Source of the DNA: Anaerolineaceae bacterium UBA6133
GTDB taxonomy: Bacteria; Chloroflexota; Anaerolineae; Anaerolineales; Anaerolineaceae
Direction of reading: 5' to 3'
Length of the DNA: 34,746 bases
Assembly (NCBI GenBank): GCA_002435825.1
Contig: DIVL01000023.1
Location: forward strand, 1-34,746
Part shown: piece by piece, positions 7,012 to 14,738 of the stretch
Layout of the letters: each line of letters opens with the position of its first letter
Position numbering within the stretch: position 1 is the first letter of the stretch
Notes under the pieces: generated by a model
Databases searched by the model: none
What the model was told of the DNA's origin: nothing
The model's input: the letters and a program-made list of their open reading frames with translations, nothing else
Translations under genes and position numbers: made by a program

Positions 7012-8172
7012 TTAGGGTTTGAGCAATAAGTAGACATAAAACCAGAAAGGAATTAATCCCAACAATAGTGTCGCCGCCAATAAACCCAGCGACCAGGTCT
7101 TCCAATCGATCGGCGATTTTGCTGATCCATCTGGCACTCTTTCCGCAATACCCGTCTGGGTTTGGCTTGTTTGAGACGGCACGACCACCCTTTGGGGAGT
7201 TCTTACTGGCTCAGGTGGCGTAAATTCCTTGACTGGAACCGGTGTTGGGGTATGAGCGGGAGGTTCCTCGACACGCACAGTGTTTGGCCGCGCTTGCTCC
7301 AGCTTGGGGAGCTGCTGCAGATTCCCATTTGGGAATGAATCCGAGTGTTCGGTTTCGTAAAAGCCCATCAGCAGTCTGCCAAGCTGATCCGCAGTGCGAT
7401 AGCGCGCAGAAGGCTCCTTGGAGAGCACTTTCAGGATTATTTCTTCCAATTTGGCAGGCATGCTTGTGTTGTAAAATCGGGGGGCGACAGGAATATCTTC
7501 GCGATGCATACGCGCAAGTTCGGCGGAATCGGAGGCAATAAACGGTAATCTGCCAGCCAGCATTTCATACAGGATCACACCCAGCGAGTATACATCCGAA
7601 GCCGGTGAAGGTGGCATCCCACTGGCTTGCTCGGGTGAGAAGTAGTGAGGTGATCCCCAAACAACTTCGCTGCGTTCATCGGGAGAAATAGTCGACAAGG
7701 CGCGCGCGATGCCAAAATCGGTTACCTTTAGACGACTTTCAGGTGTGACCAGCATGTTGTGGGGTTTGATGTCGCAGTGCACCAAACCTGCGCGGTGGGC
7801 GTAACCTACCCCACCACAAGCCTGGATCATCAGCTCCAGTGCTTCGGTGACGCTGAAACGCTCTTTTTGCTTGATCAGAGTTTTCAGGTCAGTCCCAGGC
7901 ATATATTCCATGACGATGAAAAGGTGTTTCTGGTCGAGACCGAAGTCATGCACGGTGACGATATTTGGATGGGAGAGGTTTGCGGCTGCCTTGGCTTCCT
8001 GGCGAAAGCGTTCGCGAAAGGCTGCATCCTGCGAGAAATCTTCTCGTAGGGCTTTAACCGCAACATAGCGCTCAAGCATCAGGTCTTTGGCTTTGTAAAC
8101 TATAGCCATCCCGCCTGTGCCCAGCGTTTGTTCAAGTTGGTAGCGGTCATTGAGTATGCCCAGAGTGCTCAT
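7012..8172 (-). CDS. Membrane-anchored serine/threonine protein kinase (PknB/PrkC-like)
   Basis: This Hanks-type kinase has 386 residues. The kinase domain (about 9-270) shows the Gly-rich loop LGTGGM (17-22), VAVK with the ATP lysine at 40, catalytic-loop HCDIKPHN with Asp134 and Asn139, DFG at 152-154 and SPEQ. The usual HRD arginine is cysteine, so it is a non-RD kinase, usually less dependent on activation-loop phosphorylation. A Pro/Thr/Gln-rich linker (280-355) follows, then one membrane segment (360-384) and only a few residues beyond. There is no PASTA or other external sensor. Position beside rpe and divergent from the dcw operon resembles PrkC and suggests envelope or division control, but substrates are unknown. 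The start seems right because the kinase fold begins at residue 9. No ribosome binding site is visible. Confidence 0.93.
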   Translation of the reverse strand: MSTLGILNDRYQLEQTLGTGGMAIVYKAKDLMLERYVAVKALREDFSQDAAFRERFRQEAKAAANLSHPNIVTVHDFGLDQKHLFIVMEYMPGTDLKTLIKQKERFSVTEALELMIQACGGVGYAHRAGLVHCDIKPHNMLVTPESRLKVTDFGIARALSTISPDERSEVVWGSPHYFSPEQASGMPPSPASDVYSLGVILYEMLAGRLPFIASDSAELARMHREDIPVAPRFYNTSMPAKLEEIILKVLSKEPSARYRTADQLGRLLMGFYETEHSDSFPNGNLQQLPKLEQARPNTVRVEEPPAHTPTPVPVKEFTPPEPVRTPQRVVVPSQTSQTQTGIAERVPDGSAKSPIDWKTWSLGLLAATLLLGLIPFWFYVYLLLKP

Positions 8173-8180
8173 ACGATGCC

Positions 8181-8208
8181 ATTATAATGCAAATCAGAGG
8201 GGGGTCAG
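8181..8208 (-). promoter_or_regulatory. Candidate pknB promoter (leaderless)
   Basis: On the minus strand, TATAAT occupies 8186-8181 and CTGACC (four of six matches to TTGACA) lies 16 bp upstream at 8208-8203. The -10 box ends only eight bases before the pknB ATG at 8172. Transcription would therefore start at or within two bases of the start codon, which agrees with the missing ribosome binding site. Confidence 0.5.
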
Positions 8209-8468
8209 CTTAGGGGTTGGCATACAGCTGGCCTTTCATGTTGTGATAGATGACTTAACCGATTAAGACAGGTCTCACGAATAAGCATTGCATTTATGCC
8301 ACGCAAATTTATGGCTCGCAGTCAGGAGTTCCCTATTTCAAATCGAAAAACCCTTCCCTAAAACCCTCTCCGTTAAGTGGCTACGCGCAGTAGGATTCAA
8401 GAAACTAATCAGAACCCCCGAAAAATCTGAAAAATCAATATTTCTTTGCAAATTGCATGCCCAATTGC

Positions 8469-8497
8469 TTGCTTTTTTGGGGTTTGAAGTCTATAAT
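8469..8497 (+). promoter_or_regulatory. dcw operon promoter upstream of mraZ
   Basis: TTGCTT (8469-8474) and a perfect TATAAT (8492-8497) are separated by exactly 17 bp, a good housekeeping-sigma promoter. The start of transcription would be near 8504, right at the MraZ boxes and about 90 bp before mraZ. No other strong promoter is visible inside the tightly packed operon. Confidence 0.75.
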
Positions 8498-8504
8498 GTG
8501 TGCA

Positions 8505-8534
8505 AGATTGTCATAAAGTGTCAGAAAGTGTCAC
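8505..8534 (+). promoter_or_regulatory. MraZ operator: three tandem 10-bp boxes
   Basis: Three 10-bp direct repeats abut one another: agattgtcat (8505-8514, degenerate), aaagtgtcag (8515-8524) and aaagtgtcac (8525-8534). The last two fit the AAAGTG-T/G-N3 consensus described for MraZ sites in Mollicutes. They lie immediately after the promoter, where MraZ bound as an oligomeric ring would block transcription. Autorepression by MraZ is inferred from other bacteria. Confidence 0.8.
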
Positions 8535-8544
8535 AAAACTGATG

Positions 8545-8568
8545 GAAGCGCTGGTCAACCGGCGCTTC
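8545..8568 (+). other. Hairpin in the mraZ leader
   Basis: A stem of ten pairs (8545-8554 with 8559-8568, one G-T pair, tetraloop tcaa) lies between the MraZ boxes and the mraZ ribosome binding site. There is no T run after it, so it is not an obvious terminator. It could protect the 5' end of the long dcw mRNA or tune mraZ translation. Confidence 0.5.
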
Positions 8569-8593
8569 GCCAATTAAAGGGAGATTAGAACAA

Positions 8594-9040
8594 ATGTTTT
8601 ACGGAAGGTTTGAGCACAATATTGACAAGAAAGGTCGGATGACCGTTCCCTCCACCTTCCGGGAACAAACCACCGGCGATCTTGTCTGTGTGACCAAAGG
8701 GCTGGATGGCAATCTGATGGCCTACTCCAAAGCAAAGTTCGACATTATCGCTGACTCGATCAACAGCATTTCCATCACGGATCCCCTCCTGCGCTCCATG
8801 CGCCGCGAAATCCTGGGCGGCTCTGCTGAACTCACTTATGACACAGTTGGACGCATCCTCATCCCGACACACTTGCGGAAGTTTGCCGGCATTGAGGAAA
8901 AAGTGGTCATCATTGGCGTAGGAGACAGCTTTGAGATCTGGGCTCCTGAACGGCTTGACGCGGAAGAAACCGCGGACAGCGACCCCAAAGCCAATGCTGA
9001 ACGCTGGGCAATGTTCAATATCAACACCAGAGGAAATTGA
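8594..9040 (+). CDS. mraZ: Transcriptional regulator MraZ
   Basis: MraZ is a DNA-binding regulator, usually the first gene of the dcw cluster, and represses its own operon in E. coli. The 148-residue protein contains the two AbrB-like half-domains of the family: DKKGRMTVPSTFRE near the N-terminus and DTVGRILIPTHLRKFAG near residues 82-98, each with the DxxGR signature. The C-terminal tail is acidic and slightly longer than usual. An AAAGGGAG ribosome binding site lies about ten bases upstream. The stop overlaps the start region of rsmH. Its own recognition boxes are visible at 8505-8534. Confidence 0.97.
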   Translation: MFYGRFEHNIDKKGRMTVPSTFREQTTGDLVCVTKGLDGNLMAYSKAKFDIIADSINSISITDPLLRSMRREILGGSAELTYDTVGRILIPTHLRKFAGIEEKVVIIGVGDSFEIWAPERLDAEETADSDPKANAERWAMFNINTRGN

Positions 9041-9048
9041 GGAAAGCG

Positions 9049-9978
9049 GTGAGCGAAGCCCCCTTCCCCCACCGCCCGGTACTTTACAAAGAAACAATTC
9101 AATATCTGGCTCCCACAAGCCCGAAGCGTTACCTGGATTGCACTGCCGGTGCTGGTGGTCATTCTGAAGGCATCCTGACCGAGAGCGCTCCATCCGGAGA
9201 GCTGCTCGCGTTAGACCTCGACCCCCTGGCAATAGAACTCACCAGGCAGCGCCTCAATCCCTTCGGCGATCGCGCCCAGGTAATGCAAGCATCTTACTTG
9301 CAGAGCGCCGAGATCCTGCAAAAAATTGGTTGGCAGGGTGTTGATGGGATTGTGATGGACCTTGGTGTGTCCTCCATGCAGCTTGACCAGAGCGAACGCG
9401 GCTTCTCCTTCAGACATGACGGTCTGTTGGATATGCGCTTTGACCCTACCCAGGGTCAGACTGCCGCCGACCTGGTCAACAAGCTGGACGAAGCAGACCT
9501 GGCAGACATCATCTGGCGCTACGGTGAAGAACGCTACTCCAGGCGCATCGCGCGGGCAATTCTGAGAGCCAGACCCTTGACGACTACGGGCGAATTGGCA
9601 GAGGTAGTGCGGAATGCGATCGGCAGAAGCAAGGAAAAGCAGGATCCTGCCACCAGAACCTTTCAAGCCTTAAGAATTGCGGTCAACAACGAACTCAAGA
9701 CCGTTGAACAGGCGATACCAAGCCTGATCGTACTTTTAAACCAATATGGACGTCTTGCGGTCATCAGTTTTCACTCTCTGGAGGACCGACTGGTGAAGCA
9801 GGCTTTCAAACATGAGAGCGTCGATTGCATATGCCCTCCCGAGCAGCCAGTCTGCACATGCGGGCACAAGGCAAGCATCCGTATATTGACCTCCAAACCG
9901 ATCTCAGCATCGCTCGAAGAGGTCGAACGCAACCCGCGCTCTCGCAGTGCAAAATTGCGGGTAATCGAGAAATTGTAG
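9049..9978 (+). CDS. rsmH: 16S rRNA (cytosine1402-N4)-methyltransferase
   Basis: RsmH (MraW) methylates N4 of C1402 in the decoding centre of 16S rRNA using S-adenosylmethionine. The protein (309 residues) has PHRPVLYKE at the N-terminus, the SAM-binding CTAGAGGHSEG, DLGVSSMQLD, RTFQALRIAVN and ISFHSLEDR, all signatures of the family. I chose GTG at 9049 because GAGGA lies five bases upstream. The in-frame TTG at 9037 overlaps the mraZ stop and would give four more residues, but its ribosome binding site is too close. It is co-transcribed with mraZ, the universal arrangement. The cysteines near the C-terminus (CICPPEQPVCTCG) are also normal for the family. Confidence 0.96.
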   Translation: MSEAPFPHRPVLYKETIQYLAPTSPKRYLDCTAGAGGHSEGILTESAPSGELLALDLDPLAIELTRQRLNPFGDRAQVMQASYLQSAEILQKIGWQGVDGIVMDLGVSSMQLDQSERGFSFRHDGLLDMRFDPTQGQTAADLVNKLDEADLADIIWRYGEERYSRRIARAILRARPLTTTGELAEVVRNAIGRSKEKQDPATRTFQALRIAVNNELKTVEQAIPSLIVLLNQYGRLAVISFHSLEDRLVKQAFKHESVDCICPPEQPVCTCGHKASIRILTSKPISASLEEVERNPRSRSAKLRVIEKL

Positions 9979-9998
9979 AGGAATGGCACGGAAAATGC

Positions 9999-10529
9999 AT
10001 GGAAAAGGCTATGAAAAAGAATCTCCTACAAGCCTATAAACAAGCCCCTTGGCGAACTCAAATCCAGTGGATTGGCATATTCTTGCTGGTTCTGGTCGGG
10101 ATTGCGGTAGTTGCTGGCGTTTACCTGATGATCAGCGGGCGTGCAGCCGCCGCTGGAAGACGCATTCAGAGCCTGGAGGCTGATATCAGCGCCCTGGAAA
10201 TGGAAATCAACGATCTCAAAACACAGTACGCACAAGTGTCTTCTGCGAAATCACTAAGCGAACGCGCAAACGCACTGAATATGACCATGCTTGATCCGCT
10301 TGAGGCGATGTACATTGAAGTTCCAGGCTATATCCCGCCTTCCCAGCCCGTTCTGGCACCTCCCCCCTCCGTTGAAGAGATCAGCACACCCGTGCTGCTG
10401 CCTGAATTTACTGCATCTTTGTGGGATTGGCTGCGCTTGAAAGTTTTTATTGAACCAAGCCTGCCCGTAGAATCGACTGAAAGCGTGACCACAGAGGTTG
10501 CGCCTGCTCCGACAGAGGTAACTCCATGA
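9999..10529 (+). CDS. ftsL: FtsL-like division protein
   Basis: The position between rsmH and ftsI, and the architecture, identify this as the FtsL-type protein, a bitopic scaffold linking FtsQ to FtsW/FtsI. The 176-residue protein has a short basic cytoplasmic tail, one membrane segment (about 25-46) and a periplasmic-side coiled coil (50-85) with leucines in heptad spacing at 59, 66 and 73. It then has the FtsL-like stretch LSERANALNM. Unlike typical FtsL (about 100-120 residues), it adds a tail of about 65 residues rich in proline, with a WDWLRLKVF patch. Sequence similarity within this family is always weak, so the name rests on context. ATG at 10011 is an alternative start. It overlaps ftsI by four bases (ATGA). 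Confidence 0.72.
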   Translation: MEKAMKKNLLQAYKQAPWRTQIQWIGIFLLVLVGIAVVAGVYLMISGRAAAAGRRIQSLEADISALEMEINDLKTQYAQVSSAKSLSERANALNMTMLDPLEAMYIEVPGYIPPSQPVLAPPPSVEEISTPVLLPEFTASLWDWLRLKVFIEPSLPVESTESVTTEVAPAPTEVTP

Positions 10530-12322
10530 GAACCACGAATTGGAATCGTTTCTTCATTATTTGCGTGCTGGCAAGCGTGGTGGCGGGTGTGGCTGGGATC
10601 CAGCTTATCCGCATCCAGAACATTGAAGGCGCTAAACAAATCCTGGCGGATAGTGAAGCCTACCAGGGCATCAACCGCATGATCTATCCCGAACGCGGAA
10701 GTATTTACGACTCAGATGGTCGACTCCTGGCTGGTAATGAAGTGATTTACGAAGTTGGTCTGGATTTGCAGGCCATCCAACAGCCCGAAACGGTCGCCTC
10801 TGTGGCTTCCAGCATCCTGGGATTGGATTATGCCCGCGTGCTTGGCTACACACAGATGAAACCTGGAAATGGTAACCCTTACTTTATCGTGCTGGACGGT
10901 TTTGTCAGCAAAGATAAAATTGCGCAGCTGGAATCAATCAAAGAAGACTATTCCAACCGCAGCGCCAAACGCGGCGAGGTTCGCCCAAATCTTAATGGTT
11001 TGGTTTGGACCGCAAATAACAAACGCAGCTATCCCGAAGGCACTCTGGCTTCCAATATGCTGGGTTTCTACAGCTTCCTGGACCGCACAGACGGGATTGG
11101 ATACTTTGGTGTGGAAGAAGCCTATGATGATTTGATGGCTGGTGAGCCAAAACAGGTTTACTCCGCAATCGATCCCAACCTCCTGATCGCAATCGAAGAA
11201 GTTCCGCCGGGTGTGACGGTGCAATTAACGTTTAACCGCGAGATCCAGGCGATGACCGAAACAAAACTGGATGAGGCAATCGAATGGTCGGGTGCTGAAA
11301 ATGGCACCATTATTGTCTACGATCCTGAAACCGGCGAAATCATCGCAATGGCGACCAACCCCCGCCTGGACCCTAACGAGTATTGGAATTATTCTGATTT
11401 ATTCCCCAACCCAGAACCCTTCAACAGCGCAATCAGCAGCACTTACGAACCCGGATCCGTCTTCAAGGTGATCACCATGGCGGCTGGTTTGGACTCAGGT
11501 GTAGTCACACCAGAGTCAACCTTCAACGATACTGGTTCCCTTTACGTTGGCGGAGCAACCATCTACAACTGGAACATGGGCGGCTGGGGAGAAGTGGATA
11601 TGACCGGCTGCATGCAGCACTCGCTTAACGTGTGCCTCGCCTGGCTGGGAATGGAACTTGGACCAGACCGTTTTTATTCTTATATGAAATCCTTTGGCTT
11701 TGACCGCAACACCGGTATCGATTTAGGCGGTGAAAGCCACTGGCCGCTCAAACTGCCCGGTGATGGATTGTGGTACGAAGTGGACCTGGCTACCAATTCG
11801 TTTGGTCAGGGTATTTCTGTCACCCCAATCCAAATGGTGATGGCGATTGGCGCAATCGCAAACGACGGAAAAATGATGGCACCCCATGTCGTCAAGGCGA
11901 TGGTCATTGACGGCAAGCAATACAGCATCGACCCTGTCGTGGTTGGTACGCCCATCTCGGCAAACACTGCGCGCACGCTGACAAACATGCTGGTCAACTC
12001 CCTTGAAAATGAAGCCTCAAACGCCCTGGTTGAAGGTTACAGCCTGGCAGGCAAAACCGGCACCGGTGAAATTGCCACGCCGCTTGGCTATACAAACTAT
12101 TCCACCAACACCTCTTTTGTTGGCTGGGGACCTGCTGAGGATCCAAAATTCCTGGTTTACATCTGGCTGGAAAAGCCTGAAATTTCCATCTGGGGTTCTG
12201 AAGTTGCAGCTCCTGTGTTTTCAGATTTGGTCAGCGACCTGGTAGTGCTGATGAATATCCCCCCCGACAATGTCCGCCTGGCTGACAAGCCCGGCGATAC
12301 CAGCCTTGTGAACGCGGAGTAA
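10526..12322 (+). CDS. ftsI: Septal peptidoglycan transpeptidase (class B PBP)
   Basis: This is a class B penicillin-binding protein that crosslinks septal peptidoglycan as partner of FtsW. Its 598 residues comprise a membrane anchor (about 9-27), a dimerisation/pedestal domain opening with PERGSIYDSDGRLLA, and the transpeptidase domain. That domain has the catalytic SxxK (S311-V-F-K314), SxN (S366-L-N368) and KTG (510-512, in AGKTGTGE) in the expected order. No PASTA domains follow. Location after ftsL and before murF, overlapping ftsL by four bases, supports FtsI rather than an elongation PBP2. AGGT lies about seven bases before the ATG. murE, which usually follows, is absent; murF begins two bases after the stop. 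Confidence 0.94.
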   Translation: MRTTNWNRFFIICVLASVVAGVAGIQLIRIQNIEGAKQILADSEAYQGINRMIYPERGSIYDSDGRLLAGNEVIYEVGLDLQAIQQPETVASVASSILGLDYARVLGYTQMKPGNGNPYFIVLDGFVSKDKIAQLESIKEDYSNRSAKRGEVRPNLNGLVWTANNKRSYPEGTLASNMLGFYSFLDRTDGIGYFGVEEAYDDLMAGEPKQVYSAIDPNLLIAIEEVPPGVTVQLTFNREIQAMTETKLDEAIEWSGAENGTIIVYDPETGEIIAMATNPRLDPNEYWNYSDLFPNPEPFNSAISSTYEPGSVFKVITMAAGLDSGVVTPESTFNDTGSLYVGGATIYNWNMGGWGEVDMTGCMQHSLNVCLAWLGMELGPDRFYSYMKSFGFDRNTGIDLGGESHWPLKLPGDGLWYEVDLATNSFGQGISVTPIQMVMAIGAIANDGKMMAPHVVKAMVIDGKQYSIDPVVVGTPISANTARTLTNMLVNSLENEASNALVEGYSLAGKTGTGEIATPLGYTNYSTNTSFVGWGPAEDPKFLVYIWLEKPEISIWGSEVAAPVFSDLVSDLVVLMNIPPDNVRLADKPGDTSLVNAE

Positions 12323-12324
12323 CG

Positions 12325-13743
12325 ATGCTGACCCTTAGCCACGTACTAAAAGCACTCGCGCCAACTGCTCAATACCGGATACAGCAGGATTTTGAGATTT
12401 CCTGCGGCTGTGTGGATTCCCGCTGTGTGAGTGAAAAAGGGCTGTTTGTGGCTTTGAAAGGCGAGAACACCGATGGTCACCAGTTTGTTGACCAGGCTTT
12501 CGCGAATGGGGCAGTGCTGGCTTTAACCGACCACCCCTTCGATAGTGAGTACCCTGTCGTTGACCTCAGTCAAGACAGCTTCGAGTTACCCAAAAAAGCT
12601 CCATTCAGTTTGCAGACCCCCAACGCGCTGGCAGCATTGCAGGCACTTGCGAAGTACTGGCGACAGCAGCACGACCTGGTGGTGATTGGCATAACAGGCA
12701 GTGTCGGAAAGTCCTCGACCAAGGAACTGACCGCTTCAGTGCTGGGCAGCCAGATGAAAACTTTGAAAAACCAGGGCAACATGAACAACGAAATCGGTTT
12801 GCCACTGACGCTGCTCTCTCTGAATGAAAAGCACAAGGTGGCAGTGCTGGAGATGGGTTTCTACATGGCAGGCGAAATCAAACTTTTGTGTGATATCGCG
12901 TTACCTCAAATAGGCATGGTCACCAACATTGGAACCGTTCACGCAGAACGCGCCGGCAGCATTGAAGCGATAGCCCGCGGTAAAGCCGAACTGGTGGAAT
13001 CCCTGCCCCCTTCACCCGAGGGATTAGCAATCCTCAATTACGATGACCCGTTCGTCAAAGACATGGCGGATCTGACCCAGGCACGCATCTTCTTTTATGG
13101 TCTCGATCCTGAAGCAGACCTTTGGGCAGACAAAGTGGAGAGCCGTGGATTGGATGGCATCCGATGCCGAATGCACTACATGGATGAGAGCCTCTATGTT
13201 ACGGCGCCCCTGATTGGCCGCCACTCGGTCTACACCATGCTGCGTGCTGCCTCGGCAGCACTCATCCTGGGAATGGATTGGGGCTCAATTTTTGAGGCCT
13301 TCAAAAATGACCGCGTGCAGTTGCGCATCGTGACCGTGCAGACAGCATCTGGCGCCGTTTTGATTGATGATACCTACAACGCCTCGCCTGACTCAACCAT
13401 GGCAGCTCTAAACCTGCTGGACGACCTGAACGGTCGCAAGGTGGCAGTGCTTGGCGATATGCTCGAACTGGGACGGTACGAAGAGGCTGGACACAACAAA
13501 GTAGGCATGCGCGCTTCTGAAGTGGCAGATGAAATTGTTTTGGTGGGTACTCGCAGCCTCATGACCCGTGACGCTGCTATTGAAAACGGTTTTCCTGCTG
13601 ACATGGTACATTGGTTCAATGATTTTCGCGACGCGACCGCCTACCTTCGTGAAACCCTGAAATCCGGGGATATCGCCCTGGTCAAAGGCTCGCACAGTAT
13701 GCACATGGAAAAAATTGTTTCAGCCCTGGAGGAAGTAGACTAA
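12325..13743 (+). CDS. murF: UDP-MurNAc-tripeptide--D-alanyl-D-alanine ligase
   Basis: MurF adds the D-Ala-D-Ala dipeptide to the UDP-MurNAc-tripeptide in the cytoplasm. The 472-residue protein has the three Mur-ligase domains. The N-terminal substrate domain contains SCGCVDSRCVSEKGLFVALKGE. The central ATPase has P-loop GITGSVGKSST (122-132) and NNEIGLPLT. The C-terminal domain carries DDTYNASPDS and GDMLELG, both typical of MurF rather than MurE. It starts two bases after ftsI and overlaps mraY by one base (TAATG). It is a normal-length, single-function MurF, with no sign of a fused MurE domain. Confidence 0.96.
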   Translation: MLTLSHVLKALAPTAQYRIQQDFEISCGCVDSRCVSEKGLFVALKGENTDGHQFVDQAFANGAVLALTDHPFDSEYPVVDLSQDSFELPKKAPFSLQTPNALAALQALAKYWRQQHDLVVIGITGSVGKSSTKELTASVLGSQMKTLKNQGNMNNEIGLPLTLLSLNEKHKVAVLEMGFYMAGEIKLLCDIALPQIGMVTNIGTVHAERAGSIEAIARGKAELVESLPPSPEGLAILNYDDPFVKDMADLTQARIFFYGLDPEADLWADKVESRGLDGIRCRMHYMDESLYVTAPLIGRHSVYTMLRAASAALILGMDWGSIFEAFKNDRVQLRIVTVQTASGAVLIDDTYNASPDSTMAALNLLDDLNGRKVAVLGDMLELGRYEEAGHNKVGMRASEVADEIVLVGTRSLMTRDAAIENGFPADMVHWFNDFRDATAYLRETLKSGDIALVKGSHSMHMEKIVSALEEVD

Positions 13744-14738
13744 TGCGTGGCTCTTCACTGGCAATCGCAATAAGCAGCATCAGCTTTCTGCTGACCGTCA
13801 TTTGGGGCAGTCCTTTTATCCGCCTGTTGCGGCAGCTGAACATCGGCAAGATCATCCGTATAGATGTGCCTGAATCGCACATGGCCAAGATGAACACACC
13901 CACCATGGGCGGGTTCATGTTTCTCATTCCAGTCACCCTGCTAACCGTCATCTTGAATGCGGTTTCCCTATTTGGCTCACGCCTGATAGGCTCCTCCATT
14001 CTCGTACCGCTGGCTGCAATGTGGGGCTTTGCGCTCATCGGCGCGGTGGATGATTGGGAAGGGATCCGCGGTCCAAGGCGCGGACTGGGAATGCGCGGTA
14101 AGACCAAGTTCCTCCTGCAATGTCTTGTTGCACTGGTGATTGCCTACGCGCTCAAAGAAATCTTACTGGTTCCCCATTTGCTTTGGCCTACTTCCCCAGA
14201 ACCGCTCAACCTTGGTTGGTTTTACCTGGTCGCGGCTGCTTTTGTCATCGTCGCCTATTCCAACGCAATCAATCTGACTGATGGGATCGACGGTCTGGCT
14301 GGCATGATATCCATTGGGGCGTTTGGCATTTACGGAATTGTCGCTCTCATGCAAGGGCAGACCTACCTCGGACGCTTCTGTTTTTGCATCGTTGGAGCCT
14401 TGGCAGGCTTTTTGTGGTTCAACGGAAAACCAGCCGCCCTCTACATGGGCGACACGGGCTCACAGGCTCTGGGCGCCACCCTGGCGGTGATCGCGCTGAT
14501 GACTGGCCGCTGGCTCTTCCTCCCCTTAATCGCAATTATTCCTACCGCTGAGGTTATCAGCGTGATCATCCAGGTGCTCTACTTCAAGGCAACTGGCGGC
14601 AAACGAATTTTCAAGAAAACCCCGATCCATCATCACTTTGAGATGATAGGTTGGGAAGAGAACCAGATCGTGATGCGCTTTTGGCTTATTGAGTTGATTG
14701 GCGCCATGCTGGGACTTAGTTTGACCTTTATGAGCTGA
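13743..14738 (+). CDS. mraY: Phospho-MurNAc-pentapeptide transferase
   Basis: MraY moves phospho-MurNAc-pentapeptide from UDP to undecaprenyl phosphate, making lipid I at the membrane. The 331-residue protein is highly hydrophobic (about ten membrane segments). It carries the family motifs MNTPTMGG, the catalytic DDWEG near residue 102, the NAINLTDGIDGLAG loop, YMGDTGSQALGA and the PIHHHFE loop with the HHH motif. It overlaps murF and murD by one base each (TAATG and TGATG), so translational coupling is likely. Confidence 0.97.
   Translation: MRGSSLAIAISSISFLLTVIWGSPFIRLLRQLNIGKIIRIDVPESHMAKMNTPTMGGFMFLIPVTLLTVILNAVSLFGSRLIGSSILVPLAAMWGFALIGAVDDWEGIRGPRRGLGMRGKTKFLLQCLVALVIAYALKEILLVPHLLWPTSPEPLNLGWFYLVAAAFVIVAYSNAINLTDGIDGLAGMISIGAFGIYGIVALMQGQTYLGRFCFCIVGALAGFLWFNGKPAALYMGDTGSQALGATLAVIALMTGRWLFLPLIAIIPTAEVISVIIQVLYFKATGGKRIFKKTPIHHHFEMIGWEENQIVMRFWLIELIGAMLGLSLTFMS

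Noticed and set aside
8288..8542. Open frame of 84 codons before mraZ
   Set aside because: It runs through the promoter and MraZ boxes and has no ribosome binding site.
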